Positions 51,867 through 61,194 of a DNA stretch of 64,000 nt are shown here, piece by piece. The notes below the pieces were generated by a model that saw only the letters and a list, made by a program, of their open reading frames with translations, made no database searches and had not been told where the DNA came from. The position numbers were made by a program, and so were the translations under genes. The stretch comes from Streptomyces sp. SM10 (GTDB lineage Bacteria > Actinomycetota > Actinomycetes > Streptomycetales > Streptomycetaceae), in NCBI RefSeq assembly GCF_002910915.1, contig NZ_NEUF01000160.1, positions 1 through 64,000 of the forward strand, written 5' to 3'. How positions within the stretch are numbered: position 1 is the stretch's first letter; each line of letters starts with the position of its first letter.

Positions 51867-52271
51867 CTATGCCTGCCGCTCGGCGAGGGCGGACAGGGCT
51901 GCGTCCAGTCGGCGGGTGGCGTCTTCGGCAATGGGCTCGAGGGCGTCCTGGCCGGTCAGAGTGACCATCGTGGCGGGGTCGAGGGCCTGGACCGCGATGC
52001 GCGCACCGTCGCTACGGACGACGACGTTGCAGGGCAGCAGCAGGCCGATGGAGCGGTCGACCTCGATCGCCTGGTGGGCGAGCGGCGGGTTGCAGGCACC
52101 GAGGATCAGGTAGTTCTCCATCTCGTGGCCGAGCTTCTCCTTGAGCGTGGCCCGCACGTCGATCTCGGTCAGAATGCCGAAGCCCTGGTCGGCCAGGGCC
52201 TCGCGTACGGCCCTCACGGCCTCCTCGAAGTCGCTGTCCACGTACACGGTGCGGCTGTAGGTCATCGTCAT
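51867..52271 (-). CDS. DUF302-domain protein
   Basis: The 134-residue protein has the DUF302 pattern (DFEEAVRAVREALADQGFGI, DVRATLKEKLG, YLILGACNPPLAHQAIE, VGLLLPCNVVV-like GLLLPCNVVVRSDG). DUF302 proteins are frequent companions of persulfide/sulfide and copper genes and may bind metal or heme-like ligands; function is unknown. ATG 52271 lies behind GAGGAAGAGG. It is divergent from a sulfur-gene remnant across two CsoR/CstR-like operators, so probably part of that regulon. Confidence 0.88.
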   Translation of the reverse strand: MTMTYSRTVYVDSDFEEAVRAVREALADQGFGILTEIDVRATLKEKLGHEMENYLILGACNPPLAHQAIEVDRSIGLLLPCNVVVRSDGARIAVQALDPATMVTLTGQDALEPIAEDATRRLDAALSALAERQA

Positions 52272-52352
52272 CGCCTCTTCCTCGTCCGCTGGTCCCACTT
52301 CACGCGGAGGTCTCCGGGTACCCGCCCGGTTACGACCACTTCCTCACGAAAC

Positions 52353-52368
52353 ATACCCCCCGGGGTAC
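52353..52368. promoter_or_regulatory. CsoR/CstR-type operator 1
   Basis: ATACCCCCCGGGGTAC contains inverted TACCCC and GGGGTA half-sites separated by two bases. Such sites are bound by DUF156 repressors sensing copper or persulfides. It lies 82 nt upstream of the leftward DUF302 gene. Confidence 0.7.
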
Positions 52369-52388
52369 AGATGTCACGGTGAAGAAAG

Positions 52389-52404
52389 ATACCCATCGGG
52401 GTAT
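52389..52404. promoter_or_regulatory. CsoR/CstR-type operator 2
   Basis: ATACCCATCGGGGTAT is a perfect ATACCC-N4-GGGTAT inverted repeat. It is centred 36 nt from operator 1 and 25 nt before the ATG of the rightward remnant gene. A further half-site GGGGTAT occurs at about 52418-52424. No DUF156 repressor gene is in the window. Confidence 0.78.
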
Positions 52405-52428
52405 TTTCCACGCGAAAGGGGTATCCGC

Positions 52429-52629
52429 GTGTTCTTCGTTGACACCCTTGAGCTCGCCGCGGGCATCCGCCGGCACCCCGCCCGCCGGCTGTCCGCCGCC
52501 ATCGGCACCGGCCTCGCCTTCTCCGCCGCCACCAACACCTGCGGCATGGCCGCCGCCCTCGCCGAACTCCCCCACAACCAGCCCCGCACCACCGACCTGG
52601 ACGCCACACTGCGAGCACTGCAGGGCTGA
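52429..52629 (+). pseudogene. Deletion fusion: start of an MBL-fold persulfide dioxygenase joined to a DUF2892-type C-terminus
   Basis: The 66-residue frame begins MFFVDTLELA, the usual N-terminus of Streptomyces MBL-fold persulfide dioxygenase-like proteins. It then switches to RLSAAIGTGLAFSAATNTCG and MAAALAELPHNQ, which looks like the end of DUF2892/YgaP-type membrane proteins with their conserved Asn-Thr-Cys. Both families are ~100-450 residues and are neighbours in sulfide-detoxification operons. The simplest reading is an in-frame deletion of everything between. GAAAGGGGTATCCGC precedes the GTG/ATG region. Assignment rests on remembered family sequences and needs a search. Confidence 0.6.
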
Positions 52630-52920
52630 CGCACCGTCGACACCAAGGATCTGGGGGCCAGTTGGCCTGACCCCGCTCAGCGCCCTTCGGCCGTCGGCCC
52701 TGCCCAGAGCCACTGCCACGGGGTGAGTGGGAGGATCGGTGCCGGCCTCGTGGGCCTCGCGCCGCATCGCCGCGACGGCTGGGACGAGTGCACGCGTGGG
52801 ACGTTCCGCCATCGGAACCCGGCGGGCAGGGCGCAGGCCTCCGTGTACGCAGCTGTCACCCGCTTGCCGGGTGAAGTCTCCGCAGCCCGTCCGGGCTGCG
52901 CCGTCGACGTGGAGGATCGT
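52630..52920. other. Intergenic region upstream of DUF985 gene
   Basis: Nothing coding can be supported. The DUF985 frame is open through part of it but lacks family sequence before 52921. Confidence 0.4.
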
Positions 52921-53433
52921 GTGCTCACAGCACAGCAGTGGATCGAGACCCTGGAACTCGAACCGCACGTGGAAGGAGGGTACTTCCGGCGTACCTTCCA
53001 GGCGGATCACCGCCCTCCGGTGAGGACCCGGCAGGGCGAGCGCCTGTTGCTCACCTCCATCCACTACCTGCTCACCGAGGAGTCACCTGTCGGGTACTGG
53101 CATCTCGACCAGTCGGACATCCTCCACTTCCATCACTCCGGCGCCCCACTCACCTACCACCTGATCCACCCGGACGGCCGGGCGGAGTCCGTCGTCCTCG
53201 GCCCTGACCCGTACCGCGGTCAGGTCCTGACCCTCGCCGTTCCCGGCGGTGTGTGGAAGGCGACCTGTCTCGGCGGCGGGGACCACGCCCTGATCAGCGA
53301 GGCGGTGGCCCCCGGCTTCGACTACGCCGACATGACGCTCGGCCGCCCCGACGAACTGGCCGCCCGCTTCCCCCGGCACGCGGCGCTGATCCGGCGCTAC
53401 TGCCGTCCGGACTCCCCTCCGAGAAGCGACTGA
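52921..53433 (+). CDS. Cupin-superfamily DUF985 protein
   Basis: The 170-residue protein has the DUF985 signature: IETLELEPHVEGGYFRRTFQ, then LLTEESPVGYWHLDQSDILH, FHHSGAPLTYHLIHPDGRAE, and the end block VAPGFDYADMTLGRPDELAA. It adopts a cupin barrel with His residues that may hold a metal. The biochemical role is unknown. GTG 52921 is preceded by GGAGG. Confidence 0.88.
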   Translation: MLTAQQWIETLELEPHVEGGYFRRTFQADHRPPVRTRQGERLLLTSIHYLLTEESPVGYWHLDQSDILHFHHSGAPLTYHLIHPDGRAESVVLGPDPYRGQVLTLAVPGGVWKATCLGGGDHALISEAVAPGFDYADMTLGRPDELAARFPRHAALIRRYCRPDSPPRSD

Positions 53434-53570
53434 CCGGGGGCGTGCGTGGCCTGGAGCCCACGGCGGCGAACCGGGACGTACCGCGGCTCGGCCGCCCCGG
53501 CGTGCTCCTCCGTCGCTCCGCTTCCGTCCGGCCGACGTTTCGGTCATCGGCCGAGGGGCAAGCGGCGGTC

Positions 53571-53822
53571 ATGGACAGAAATGATGACGTTGTGGAGACC
53601 CGCGGGGACGAACACCACGTGGTGCTGTCGGCGGACACCAACGGGGACGGCAAGGCCGATGTCTGGATGACGGACACGACCGGCGACGGCAAGGCGGACG
53701 TCTACCAGTTCGACACCACCGGTGACGGCGAGATCGACGTCACCATGGTCGAGCGCGCGGACGGGGCCGGCGAGGACCGCGTCGTGGTCGAGGGGGACGG
53801 CGGACATCCGGTGGAACCCTGA
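53571..53822 (+). CDS. Small acidic Asp-rich repeat protein, putative calcium binder
   Basis: The 83-residue soluble protein has three tandem units of ~13 residues (ADTNGDGKADVWMT, DTTGDGKADVYQF, DTTGDGEIDVTMV). These match FG-GAP/EF-hand-like Dx[DN]xDG calcium loops. No signal peptide or anchor is seen, which is odd for such loops. The ATG follows CGGCGG and GAGGGG upstream. A very strong terminator follows 22 nt after the stop. Confidence 0.65.
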   Translation: MDRNDDVVETRGDEHHVVLSADTNGDGKADVWMTDTTGDGKADVYQFDTTGDGEIDVTMVERADGAGEDRVVVEGDGGHPVEP

Positions 53823-53844
53823 GCGCCCACGCACCTGGCCCACC

Positions 53845-53899
53845 TCCCTGCACCTGTGTCCGGGACTCCTCGCAGGAGTCCCGGACACAGGTGCAGGGA
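53845..53899. terminator. Exceptionally long terminator hairpin (26-bp perfect stem)
   Basis: The arms 53845-53870 and 53874-53899 pair without mismatch around a 3-nt CGC loop. It begins 22 nt past the small acidic protein gene. Confidence 0.92.
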
Positions 53900-54034
53900 C
53901 AGGCAGCGTGTGAGGCTCCTCGGAGGGCGCTGCTCCGACGTTCCGGTCATCGCTCCCATCCGGGCTCCGAGGCCGTTCTTACCTCCGAGTAACATCAAGG
54001 CCCGCCACCCCCGGCCGAGTTCCAGGAGTCCCGT

Positions 54035-54418
54035 ATGGCACGCGTCCCGTTCGCCCCGCGCTCGCCCCTGCTGCTCGCCGGTCTGATGGCCGCGGCCGGG
54101 GTCGCGCACTTCGCCGCACCCACGTCCTTCGACGGGATCGTGCCACGCAGCCTGCCCGGCGACCCGAGGACCTGGACCCGGGCCAGTGGCGCCGTGGAGC
54201 TGGCGCTCGCGGCGGGGCTCGCCGTGCCGCGCACCCGGAGCATCAGCGCCCGCGCCACCGCTCTCTTCTTCGTCGGCGTCTTCCCCGCCAACGTCAAGAT
54301 GGCGTACGACTGGCGCGACCGCCCCGCACCGGCCCGGGCACTCGCCTACGGCAGGCTGCCGCTCCAGATCCCGCTCTATCTGTGGGCCCGCGCGGCGAGC
54401 CGCCCCACGACCGGCTGA
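54035..54418 (+). CDS. DoxX-like small membrane protein
   Basis: The 127-residue protein has four hydrophobic helices. LLAGLMAAAGVAHFAAPTSF and FFVGVFPANVKMAYDWRDRP are typical of the DoxX/DUF4267-like group. Family functions are poorly defined (redox-linked membrane proteins). The ATG follows AGGAG. Confidence 0.8.
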   Translation: MARVPFAPRSPLLLAGLMAAAGVAHFAAPTSFDGIVPRSLPGDPRTWTRASGAVELALAAGLAVPRTRSISARATALFFVGVFPANVKMAYDWRDRPAPARALAYGRLPLQIPLYLWARAASRPTTG

Positions 54419-54571
54419 AGCGCCCCGCCGCCGGCCGCCCTCCCGGTACGTGCGGCGGCCCTTCAGGCGCCCCGCCGCACGCCGTGGTCGACGGATCGCC
54501 GCACGACGCGGACTTCGGCGCGACAGTCTGCTGATGGGGAAGCGCGCCCACGGTCGCCTAACGTCGCCCGC

Positions 54572-54925
54572 ATGACCGAGTTCACCACCTTCGCCCTGCA
54601 CATCCCCGACGCCGACCTCGAGCCGGACCCGCTCGATCCCTCGCAGATCCTCGAAGGGACACCGGAGGTGTCGGGAAAGGTCCTCTGGGAGTCCGAGGAC
54701 GGCCGGCGGATCCGCGGCATCTGGCAGATCACCCCGGGCGTGGTGACGGACACCGAGGCGGACGAGCTCTTCGTCGTCGTCAGCGGTCGCGCCACCATCG
54801 AGGTGGACGGCGGCCCGGCCCTCACCGTGGGGGCCGGCGACCTATGCGTCCTGCGCGAGGGCGACCGCACCACATGGACCGTCCACGAGACCCTGCGCAA
54901 GGCGTACGAGATCACCCTGCCCTGA
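54572..54925 (+). CDS. Cupin-domain protein (DUF861/cupin_3)
   Basis: The 117-residue single cupin has VLWESEDGRRIRGIWQITPG, DELFVVVSGRATIEVDGGPA, then GDLCVLREGDRTTWTVHETL. Pattern and length match the cupin_3 family that includes ureidoglycolate-type enzymes. The substrate is unknown. It is followed by two tandem hairpin terminators. Confidence 0.87.
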   Translation: MTEFTTFALHIPDADLEPDPLDPSQILEGTPEVSGKVLWESEDGRRIRGIWQITPGVVTDTEADELFVVVSGRATIEVDGGPALTVGAGDLCVLREGDRTTWTVHETLRKAYEITLP

Positions 54926-54940
54926 CGTACGCCATGATCG

Positions 54941-54998
54941 CCGTGACGTGCAGCGCCGACCGCGGCTGTCGGCCCGCGGTCGGCGCTGCACGTCACGG
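54941..54998. terminator. Terminator 1 of tandem pair (24-bp stem)
   Basis: The arms 54941-54964 and 54975-54998 pair perfectly with a 10-nt loop, between the convergent cupin and lipase genes. Confidence 0.9.
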
Positions 54999-55001
54999 TC
55001 G

Positions 55002-55042
55002 GCCACCGCCCGGTGCGCGCAGGTGACGCACCGGGCGGTGGC
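55002..55042. terminator. Terminator 2 of tandem pair (16-bp stem)
   Basis: The arms 55002-55017 and 55027-55042 pair perfectly with a 9-nt loop, 6 nt beyond the leftward lipase stop. It likely ends the lipase transcript. Confidence 0.88.
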
Positions 55043-55048
55043 GGTGGG

Positions 55049-55783
55049 TCAGGAGGCCACGAAGCGGGCGATCCGGCCCAGCGTGAGGGTGTCCGTCAGG
55101 TACCCGATGTGGGTCTGGCAGAGCACGTTGTTGTTCGTCGCGCCGTCCAGCTTGGTGCTGGTGTACGGGATGATGATGCCGTCGCACGCCGAGTACCAGG
55201 TGGCGTACTTGGTGGCGCCGGGGGTCTCGTCACCCGAGCTGATCTGGGAGATGAAGGAGGAGCCCGGGTACATCTGCTGGCAGGTCGTGTAGATCAGACA
55301 GGCACTGGCGAACGTGGTGCCGTGGTTGGCGCCGGCGATCGAGGCGAGGTGGCTGACGCTGGTGTTGCCGCCCAGCACCTTCAGGTAGTACTGGCTGACC
55401 AGGCCGCCCATCGAGTGGTTGACGATGGCGACCTTGCTCGCACCGGTCTGCGACTTCACGTTGTTCACGAAGGAAGCCAGCCCCTGCGCGTTGGTGATGT
55501 TGTTGCCGTACGAGTTGTAGTCGTACGTGAAGAGCTTGGAGCTGGACCAGCCGTTGAGCTGGAAGACGCCCTTGGCCGTGACCCAGTTCGACGCGTTGCC
55601 CGTGTACCCGTGGACGAAGACGACCGGGGTGCTGGTGGACAGCGCCTGGGCGGTGGACGCCGCCGGTGCGGCTCGGGTGGCGGTGTCGGCCGCGCCGGCC
55701 GTCGATGCCGAGGAGAGCATGGTGAACGCGACCATGACGGCTGCGAGGACGCCGAGAAGCCGGCGCGGTGTACGACGACGCAT
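55049..55783 (-). CDS. Secreted alpha/beta-hydrolase lipase
   Basis: The 244-residue lipase has a signal peptide (LLGVLAAVMVAFTMLSSASTAGA) and oxyanion motif VVFVHGYTGNASNW. The nucleophile is in AIVNHSMGGLVSQYYL, the acid Asp in YSACDGIIIPYTS and the His in CQTHIGYLTD. Cys pairs (ACLIYTTCQQ, YSACDG/NVLCQT) suggest disulfides. It matches small Streptomyces secreted triacylglycerol lipases. ATG 55783 is chosen because the signal peptide begins there. Confidence 0.92.
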   Translation of the reverse strand: MRRRTPRRLLGVLAAVMVAFTMLSSASTAGAADTATRAAPAASTAQALSTSTPVVFVHGYTGNASNWVTAKGVFQLNGWSSSKLFTYDYNSYGNNITNAQGLASFVNNVKSQTGASKVAIVNHSMGGLVSQYYLKVLGGNTSVSHLASIAGANHGTTFASACLIYTTCQQMYPGSSFISQISSGDETPGATKYATWYSACDGIIIPYTSTKLDGATNNNVLCQTHIGYLTDTLTLGRIARFVAS

Positions 55784-55964
55784 GGAGCACTCCTGACGAG
55801 GATGCGGGTGCTTGACGCCACCAGACTCCTGGGGGTGGGGCACGGACACCATCGGTGAAATCACCAGTACGTGCGGACGGCCGGGCAGCCCCGACTCGGC
55901 ACCGCCCGCACCCGGACCCCCGCGGTCCGAGTACGGTCCCGGGGAGCCCCGGTGAAGCGACGGC

Positions 55965-56741
55965 TCAGTCGTACTGCCTGGCCACCCAGTCGTACCAGGC
56001 GTCCATCCCGTCACCGGTGGTCGCGGACACGGACAGCAGCCTCAGGCCGGGGTTGACCGAACGGGCGTACTCCTCGCAGCGCTCGACATCGAAGTCGACG
56101 TGGGGCAGGAGGTCGGTCTTGTTGATGACGACGAGGTCGGCCGCCGCGAACATGTACGGATACTTCAGCGGCTTGTCGGTGCCCTCGGTCACCGAGATGA
56201 CCACGACCTTGCTGCTCTCGCCCAGATCGAACAGGGCGGGACAGACCAGGTTCCCCACGTTCTCGACGAGGACGAGCGTGCCGGGCGCCGGAGCCAGGTC
56301 GGTGAGCGCGTCGGCCATCATCCCGGCGTCGAGATGACAGCCCGCCCCGGTGTTCACCTGCACCACCGCGCAGCCCGCGCGCTTGATCCGCTGGGCGTCC
56401 AGCAGTGTCTCCTGATCGCCTTCGACCACGGCCACGGGGCGTGTGCCGGCCAGGCCGCGGATGGTGCGTTCCAGAAGTGTCGTCTTGCCCGCACCCGGTG
56501 AACTCATCATGTTCACGGCCACGACCCCGCGGTCGGCGAGCCAGGTGCGGTTGCGCTCGGCCAGGGCCTCGTTCTTGGCGAGCACCCGCCGCTCCAGGGT
56601 GATCGTCTCGCTGCCCGCCGCAGGGTCGGGAACGTGGCTGCGGGTATGGCTGTGGTGCACACCGTCATGGTCGTGGAGCAGGGCGATCCGGGTGCCCACC
56701 CCGCCGTCGCCCTGATCGGCACATCCGCAGGTTCCGCACAT
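55965..56741 (-). CDS. hypB: Hydrogenase nickel-insertion GTPase HypB
   Basis: The 258-residue protein has an N-terminal CGTCGC nickel motif and a His-rich loop (LLHDHDGVHHSHTRSH). The G-protein core follows: P-loop MMSSPGAGKTTLLE, metal switch NTGAGCHLDAGMM, NKTD (LVVINKTDLLPHVD) and SVSATTGDGMD. With HypA it delivers Ni2+ to the hydrogenase large subunit. It lies 3 nt below hypA and is divergent from the hydrogenase structural genes. Confidence 0.95.
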   Translation of the reverse strand: MCGTCGCADQGDGGVGTRIALLHDHDGVHHSHTRSHVPDPAAGSETITLERRVLAKNEALAERNRTWLADRGVVAVNMMSSPGAGKTTLLERTIRGLAGTRPVAVVEGDQETLLDAQRIKRAGCAVVQVNTGAGCHLDAGMMADALTDLAPAPGTLVLVENVGNLVCPALFDLGESSKVVVISVTEGTDKPLKYPYMFAAADLVVINKTDLLPHVDFDVERCEEYARSVNPGLRLLSVSATTGDGMDAWYDWVARQYD

Positions 56742-56744
56742 ACG

Positions 56745-57074
56745 TCAGCCCACTCTCATGGAGATGATCTCTAGTTCCCGCCCCGACGTGACGTCGACAT
56801 CGGCGCTTCCGCACGGGCACAGCAGTACCAGATCGTTCAGCGTGAACTGATCGCCGCAGCTGCGACACCGTGCTGTTCCCTGCGGCTGGTCGATCTCGAG
56901 GACCGCCCCCTGCGCGACCGTCCCCTCGGTGACCAGGTCGAAGCAGAAGCGCATCGAGTCGGGCACCACCGCCGTCAATGCGCCCACCCGGACCCGGACC
57001 ACATGGACACGGCGTCCCGAGGCACGTTCGCATACGGCGTCAACCATGCTCCGGGTAATAGACAATTCGTGCAC
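56745..57074 (-). CDS. hypA: Hydrogenase maturation nickel metallochaperone HypA
   Basis: The 109-residue protein starts MHELSITRSMVDAV, where the N-terminal Met-His forms the Ni site. The zinc site has two Cys pairs in ARCRSCGDQF and LLCPCGSADV. GTG 57074 is chosen because it puts His at position 2. It is coupled to hypB. Confidence 0.93.
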   Translation of the reverse strand: MHELSITRSMVDAVCERASGRRVHVVRVRVGALTAVVPDSMRFCFDLVTEGTVAQGAVLEIDQPQGTARCRSCGDQFTLNDLVLLCPCGSADVDVTSGRELEIISMRVG

Positions 57075-57195
57075 GCGCCCTCTTCTCCGCACCCCTCGCG
57101 ACCGGCCGACAGAGCCGAGAATTCACTCTCCCGGCCTACGCATCACCCTGCGCATTGTTCACCGTCCGACGAGAATTCGGATTGCGAATTCCCGT

Positions 57196-57225
57196 GTTGA
57201 CAGGGCATTCCCGGTGATCCTAGAT
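57196..57225 (+). promoter_or_regulatory. Putative hydrogenase promoter
   Basis: TTGACA at 57196-57201 is followed after 18 nt by TAGATG (57220-57225), with CTAGAT at 17 nt as the alternative. It is a good HrdB-type match ~95 nt before the small-subunit ATG. The 57075-57319 gap otherwise shows no feature. Confidence 0.6.
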
Positions 57226-57319
57226 GGTAGCAATGTGACGGCACCGTGCCCGTACCTCCGAAACATTTCCGGCGGCGCGAGGGCAAGGAGCCATCGGCGA
57301 TCCGGAAGGTGGCACCCCT

Positions 57320-58375
<1,056 letters not shown>

Positions 58376-58427
58376 CGCACCGTGCCCCCACCACCGATCG
58401 CGACGAACAGAAGGACGAGACGGCGCT

Positions 58428-60218
58428 ATGACGGCGACGCAGCACAAGGGCGGAAGCGGTAGGTCAGGCAAGGACGAACTCGTGGAGATGGCATGGGACC
58501 CCATCACCCGCATCGTCGGCAGTCTGGGCATCTACACGAAGATCGACTTCAAGCAGCGGGTGGTGGCCGAGTGCCACAGCACGAGTTCGATCTTCCGCGG
58601 CTATTCGGTCTTCATGAAGGGCAAGGACCCGCGGGACGCACATTTCATCACCAGCCGCATCTGCGGAATCTGCGGAGACAACCACGCCACGTGTTCCTGC
58701 TACGCACAGAACATGGCCTACGGCGTCAAGCCGCCGCACATCGGTGAATGGATCGTGAATCTCGGCGAGGCAGCCGAGTACATGTTCGACCACAATATCT
58801 TCCAGGAGAATCTGGTCGGGGTCGACTACTGCGAGAAAATGGTCGCGGAGACCAATCCCGGTGTGCTGGAACAGGCGAACAGGACTCCGTCCCCGCACGG
58901 CGAGGATCACGGGTACAAGACCATCGGCGACATCATGCGGTCGCTCAATCCGTTCACCGGCGAGTTCTACCGCGAGGCACTCCAGGTGAGCCGGATGACC
59001 CGCGAGATGTTCTGTCTCATGGAGGGCCGCCACGTCCATCCCTCCACGCTCTACCCCGGCGGCGTGGGCACGGTGGCGACCATCCAGCTGATGACGGACT
59101 ACATCACACGTCTGCAGCGGTACGTCGAGTTCATGAAGAAGGTCGTGCCGATGCACGACGATCTCTTCGACTTCTTCTACGAGGCGCTGCCCGGCTACGA
59201 ACAGGTCGGCAACCGCCGCATTCTCCTGGGCTGCTGGGGTTCCTTCCAGGACCCCGAGCACTGCAACTTCAAGTACCAGGACATGACCGAGTGGGGCCGG
59301 AAGATGTACGTCACCCCGGGTGTCGTCGTCGACGGGAAGCTGGTCACCACCGACCTGGTCAAGATCAATCTGGGCATCCGCATCCTGCTCGGCTCGTCGT
59401 ACTACGGCGACTGGGAGGACCAGGAGATGTTCGTGACCCACGACCCGCTGGGCAACCCGGTCGACCGCCGCCACCCGTGGAACCAGCACACCAACCCGCA
59501 GCCGCAGAAGCGGGACCTGGACGACAAGTACAGCTGGGTGATGTCGCCGCGCTGGTTCGACGGCAAGGACTACCTCGCCCTCGACACGGGCGGCGGCCCC
59601 CTGGCACGGCTGTGGACCACGGCGCTGGCCGGGCTGGTCGACATCGGCTACGTCCAGGCCACCGGCAGGAGCGTGAAGATCAACCTGCCGAAGACCGCGC
59701 TCAAGGGCCCGGTGGAGCTGGAGTGGCACGTCCCCCGGTGGAGCAACACCATCGAGCGCAACCGGGCGCGCACCTACTTCCAGGCGTACGCGGCAGCCTG
59801 TGCCCTGCACTTCGCGGAGAAGGCCCTCGTGGAGATCAGGGCCGGGCGGACCAAGACCTGGGAGAAGTTCGAGGTTCCGGAGGAGGGCATCGGCTGCGGC
59901 TTCACCGAGGCCGTGCGCGGGGTGCTCTCGCACCACATGGTGATCAAGGACGGCAAGATCGCCAACTACCACCCCTATCCGCCGACGCCGTGGAACGCGA
60001 GCCCTCGCGACACGTACGGCACACCGGGCCCCTACGAGGACGCGGTGCAGGGCCAGCCGATCTTCGAGGAGAACGACCGGGAGAACTTCAAGGGCATCGA
60101 CATCATGCGCACGGTGCGCAGCTTCGACCCGTGTCTCCCCTGCGGGGTCCACATGTACCTCGGTGAGGGCAAGAAGCTGGAAGTGCTGCACTCTCCGACC
60201 CAGTCCGCGGGGGCCTGA
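58428..60218 (+). CDS. hhyL: Group 1h [NiFe] hydrogenase large subunit
   Basis: The 596-residue catalytic subunit has the L1 motif SRICGICGDNHATC (Cys79, Cys82) and L2 motif FDPCLPCGVH (Cys569, Cys572, His575), the four Ni ligands. A 21-residue tail follows His575 and should be removed by a maturation peptidase. It oxidises H2 at trace levels. It is spaced 52 nt from the small subunit and 1 nt from the NifU-like gene. Confidence 0.95.
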   Translation: MTATQHKGGSGRSGKDELVEMAWDPITRIVGSLGIYTKIDFKQRVVAECHSTSSIFRGYSVFMKGKDPRDAHFITSRICGICGDNHATCSCYAQNMAYGVKPPHIGEWIVNLGEAAEYMFDHNIFQENLVGVDYCEKMVAETNPGVLEQANRTPSPHGEDHGYKTIGDIMRSLNPFTGEFYREALQVSRMTREMFCLMEGRHVHPSTLYPGGVGTVATIQLMTDYITRLQRYVEFMKKVVPMHDDLFDFFYEALPGYEQVGNRRILLGCWGSFQDPEHCNFKYQDMTEWGRKMYVTPGVVVDGKLVTTDLVKINLGIRILLGSSYYGDWEDQEMFVTHDPLGNPVDRRHPWNQHTNPQPQKRDLDDKYSWVMSPRWFDGKDYLALDTGGGPLARLWTTALAGLVDIGYVQATGRSVKINLPKTALKGPVELEWHVPRWSNTIERNRARTYFQAYAAACALHFAEKALVEIRAGRTKTWEKFEVPEEGIGCGFTEAVRGVLSHHMVIKDGKIANYHPYPPTPWNASPRDTYGTPGPYEDAVQGQPIFEENDRENFKGIDIMRTVRSFDPCLPCGVHMYLGEGKKLEVLHSPTQSAGA

Positions 60219-60219
60219 C

Positions 60220-61194
60220 GTGGCCGACCACGCCGGACAGGGACCGAACGACACGGCGGCACCGCAGTGGCGCGCCACCGGTGAACGCATCGACACCCTG
60301 ATCGCCGCCAGTTCGTCGGGCGGGGCCGTCGCCCGCGAGCGCAGTGAGGAACTGGTCCGCCTGGTGACGGACTTCTACGGGGCCGGGCTGGAGCGGCTGC
60401 TGGAGGTCCTGCACGAGCGCGACCGGCTGGACGACGGCGTGCTGGCCGCGCTGGCCGCGGACGACCTGGTGGCCAGTGTCCTGCTGGTGCACGGTCTCCA
60501 CCCGTACAGCGTGGAGACCAGGACCGAGCGGGCTCTGGAGAGCGTACGGCCGTACCTGGGCTCGCACGGAGGGGACGTGGAACTGCTCGGCGTGTCCGGC
60601 GAGGGTGTCGTCCGGCTCCGGCTGCTGGGCTCCTGCGACGGCTGTCCGTCGTCGTCGGCCACCCTCAGGCTGGCCGTCCAAGGCGCCGTCGAGGCGGCGG
60701 CACCCGAGATCACCTCGATCGAGGTCGAGACGGAGGACCGGGCCGAGGGCTCCGGGCCGGTGGTCCCCGTCGACGCTCTCTTCGCGCGGCTGCACGAAGG
60801 GGCGCCGGGCGAAGGCGACTCCGGGCAGTCCGACGGGTCGGGTGCCTCCTGGCATGCGGTGCCGGAGCTGGCCGCCCTGGAGTCGGGCACCGTGCTGTGC
60901 CGCGACGTCGCGGGGGTTCCGGTGCTGGCCTGCCGGGTCGGGGCCGACCTCTTCGCCTTCCTCGACCGCTGCGCCCGGTGCGACAGGACGATGACGGACT
61001 CGGTCCTCGCCCGTCGCCTGGGCGGCGGTTCCGGCGACGCGGTGCTCCGGTGTCACAACTGCCGTACGCATTACGACGTGCGGCGGGCGGGCGCCTGCGT
61101 CGACGCCGAGGAGGACCTGCACCTGGACCCGCTGCCACTGCTGGCGGACGGCACGGGTGTCTCGGTGGCGGTGCCCACGGCGGTGGCGACGTGA
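60220..61194 (+). CDS. NifU-domain / Rieske-like FeS protein of the hydrogenase operon
   Basis: The 324-residue protein has an N-terminal helical part. A NifU C-terminal domain (~110-175) has the cluster motif LLGSCDGCPSSSATL. A C-terminal domain (~225-305) with RCARCDRTM and RCHNCRTHYDVRRAG resembles a Rieske-type domain, but with Cys-x2-Cys rather than the normal Cys-x-His pair. It may assemble or pass on FeS clusters or carry electrons for the hydrogenase. The start is GTG 60220, 1 nt after the large-subunit stop. Its own TGA overlaps the next gene's GTG. Confidence 0.85.
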   Translation: MADHAGQGPNDTAAPQWRATGERIDTLIAASSSGGAVARERSEELVRLVTDFYGAGLERLLEVLHERDRLDDGVLAALAADDLVASVLLVHGLHPYSVETRTERALESVRPYLGSHGGDVELLGVSGEGVVRLRLLGSCDGCPSSSATLRLAVQGAVEAAAPEITSIEVETEDRAEGSGPVVPVDALFARLHEGAPGEGDSGQSDGSGASWHAVPELAALESGTVLCRDVAGVPVLACRVGADLFAFLDRCARCDRTMTDSVLARRLGGGSGDAVLRCHNCRTHYDVRRAGACVDAEEDLHLDPLPLLADGTGVSVAVPTAVAT

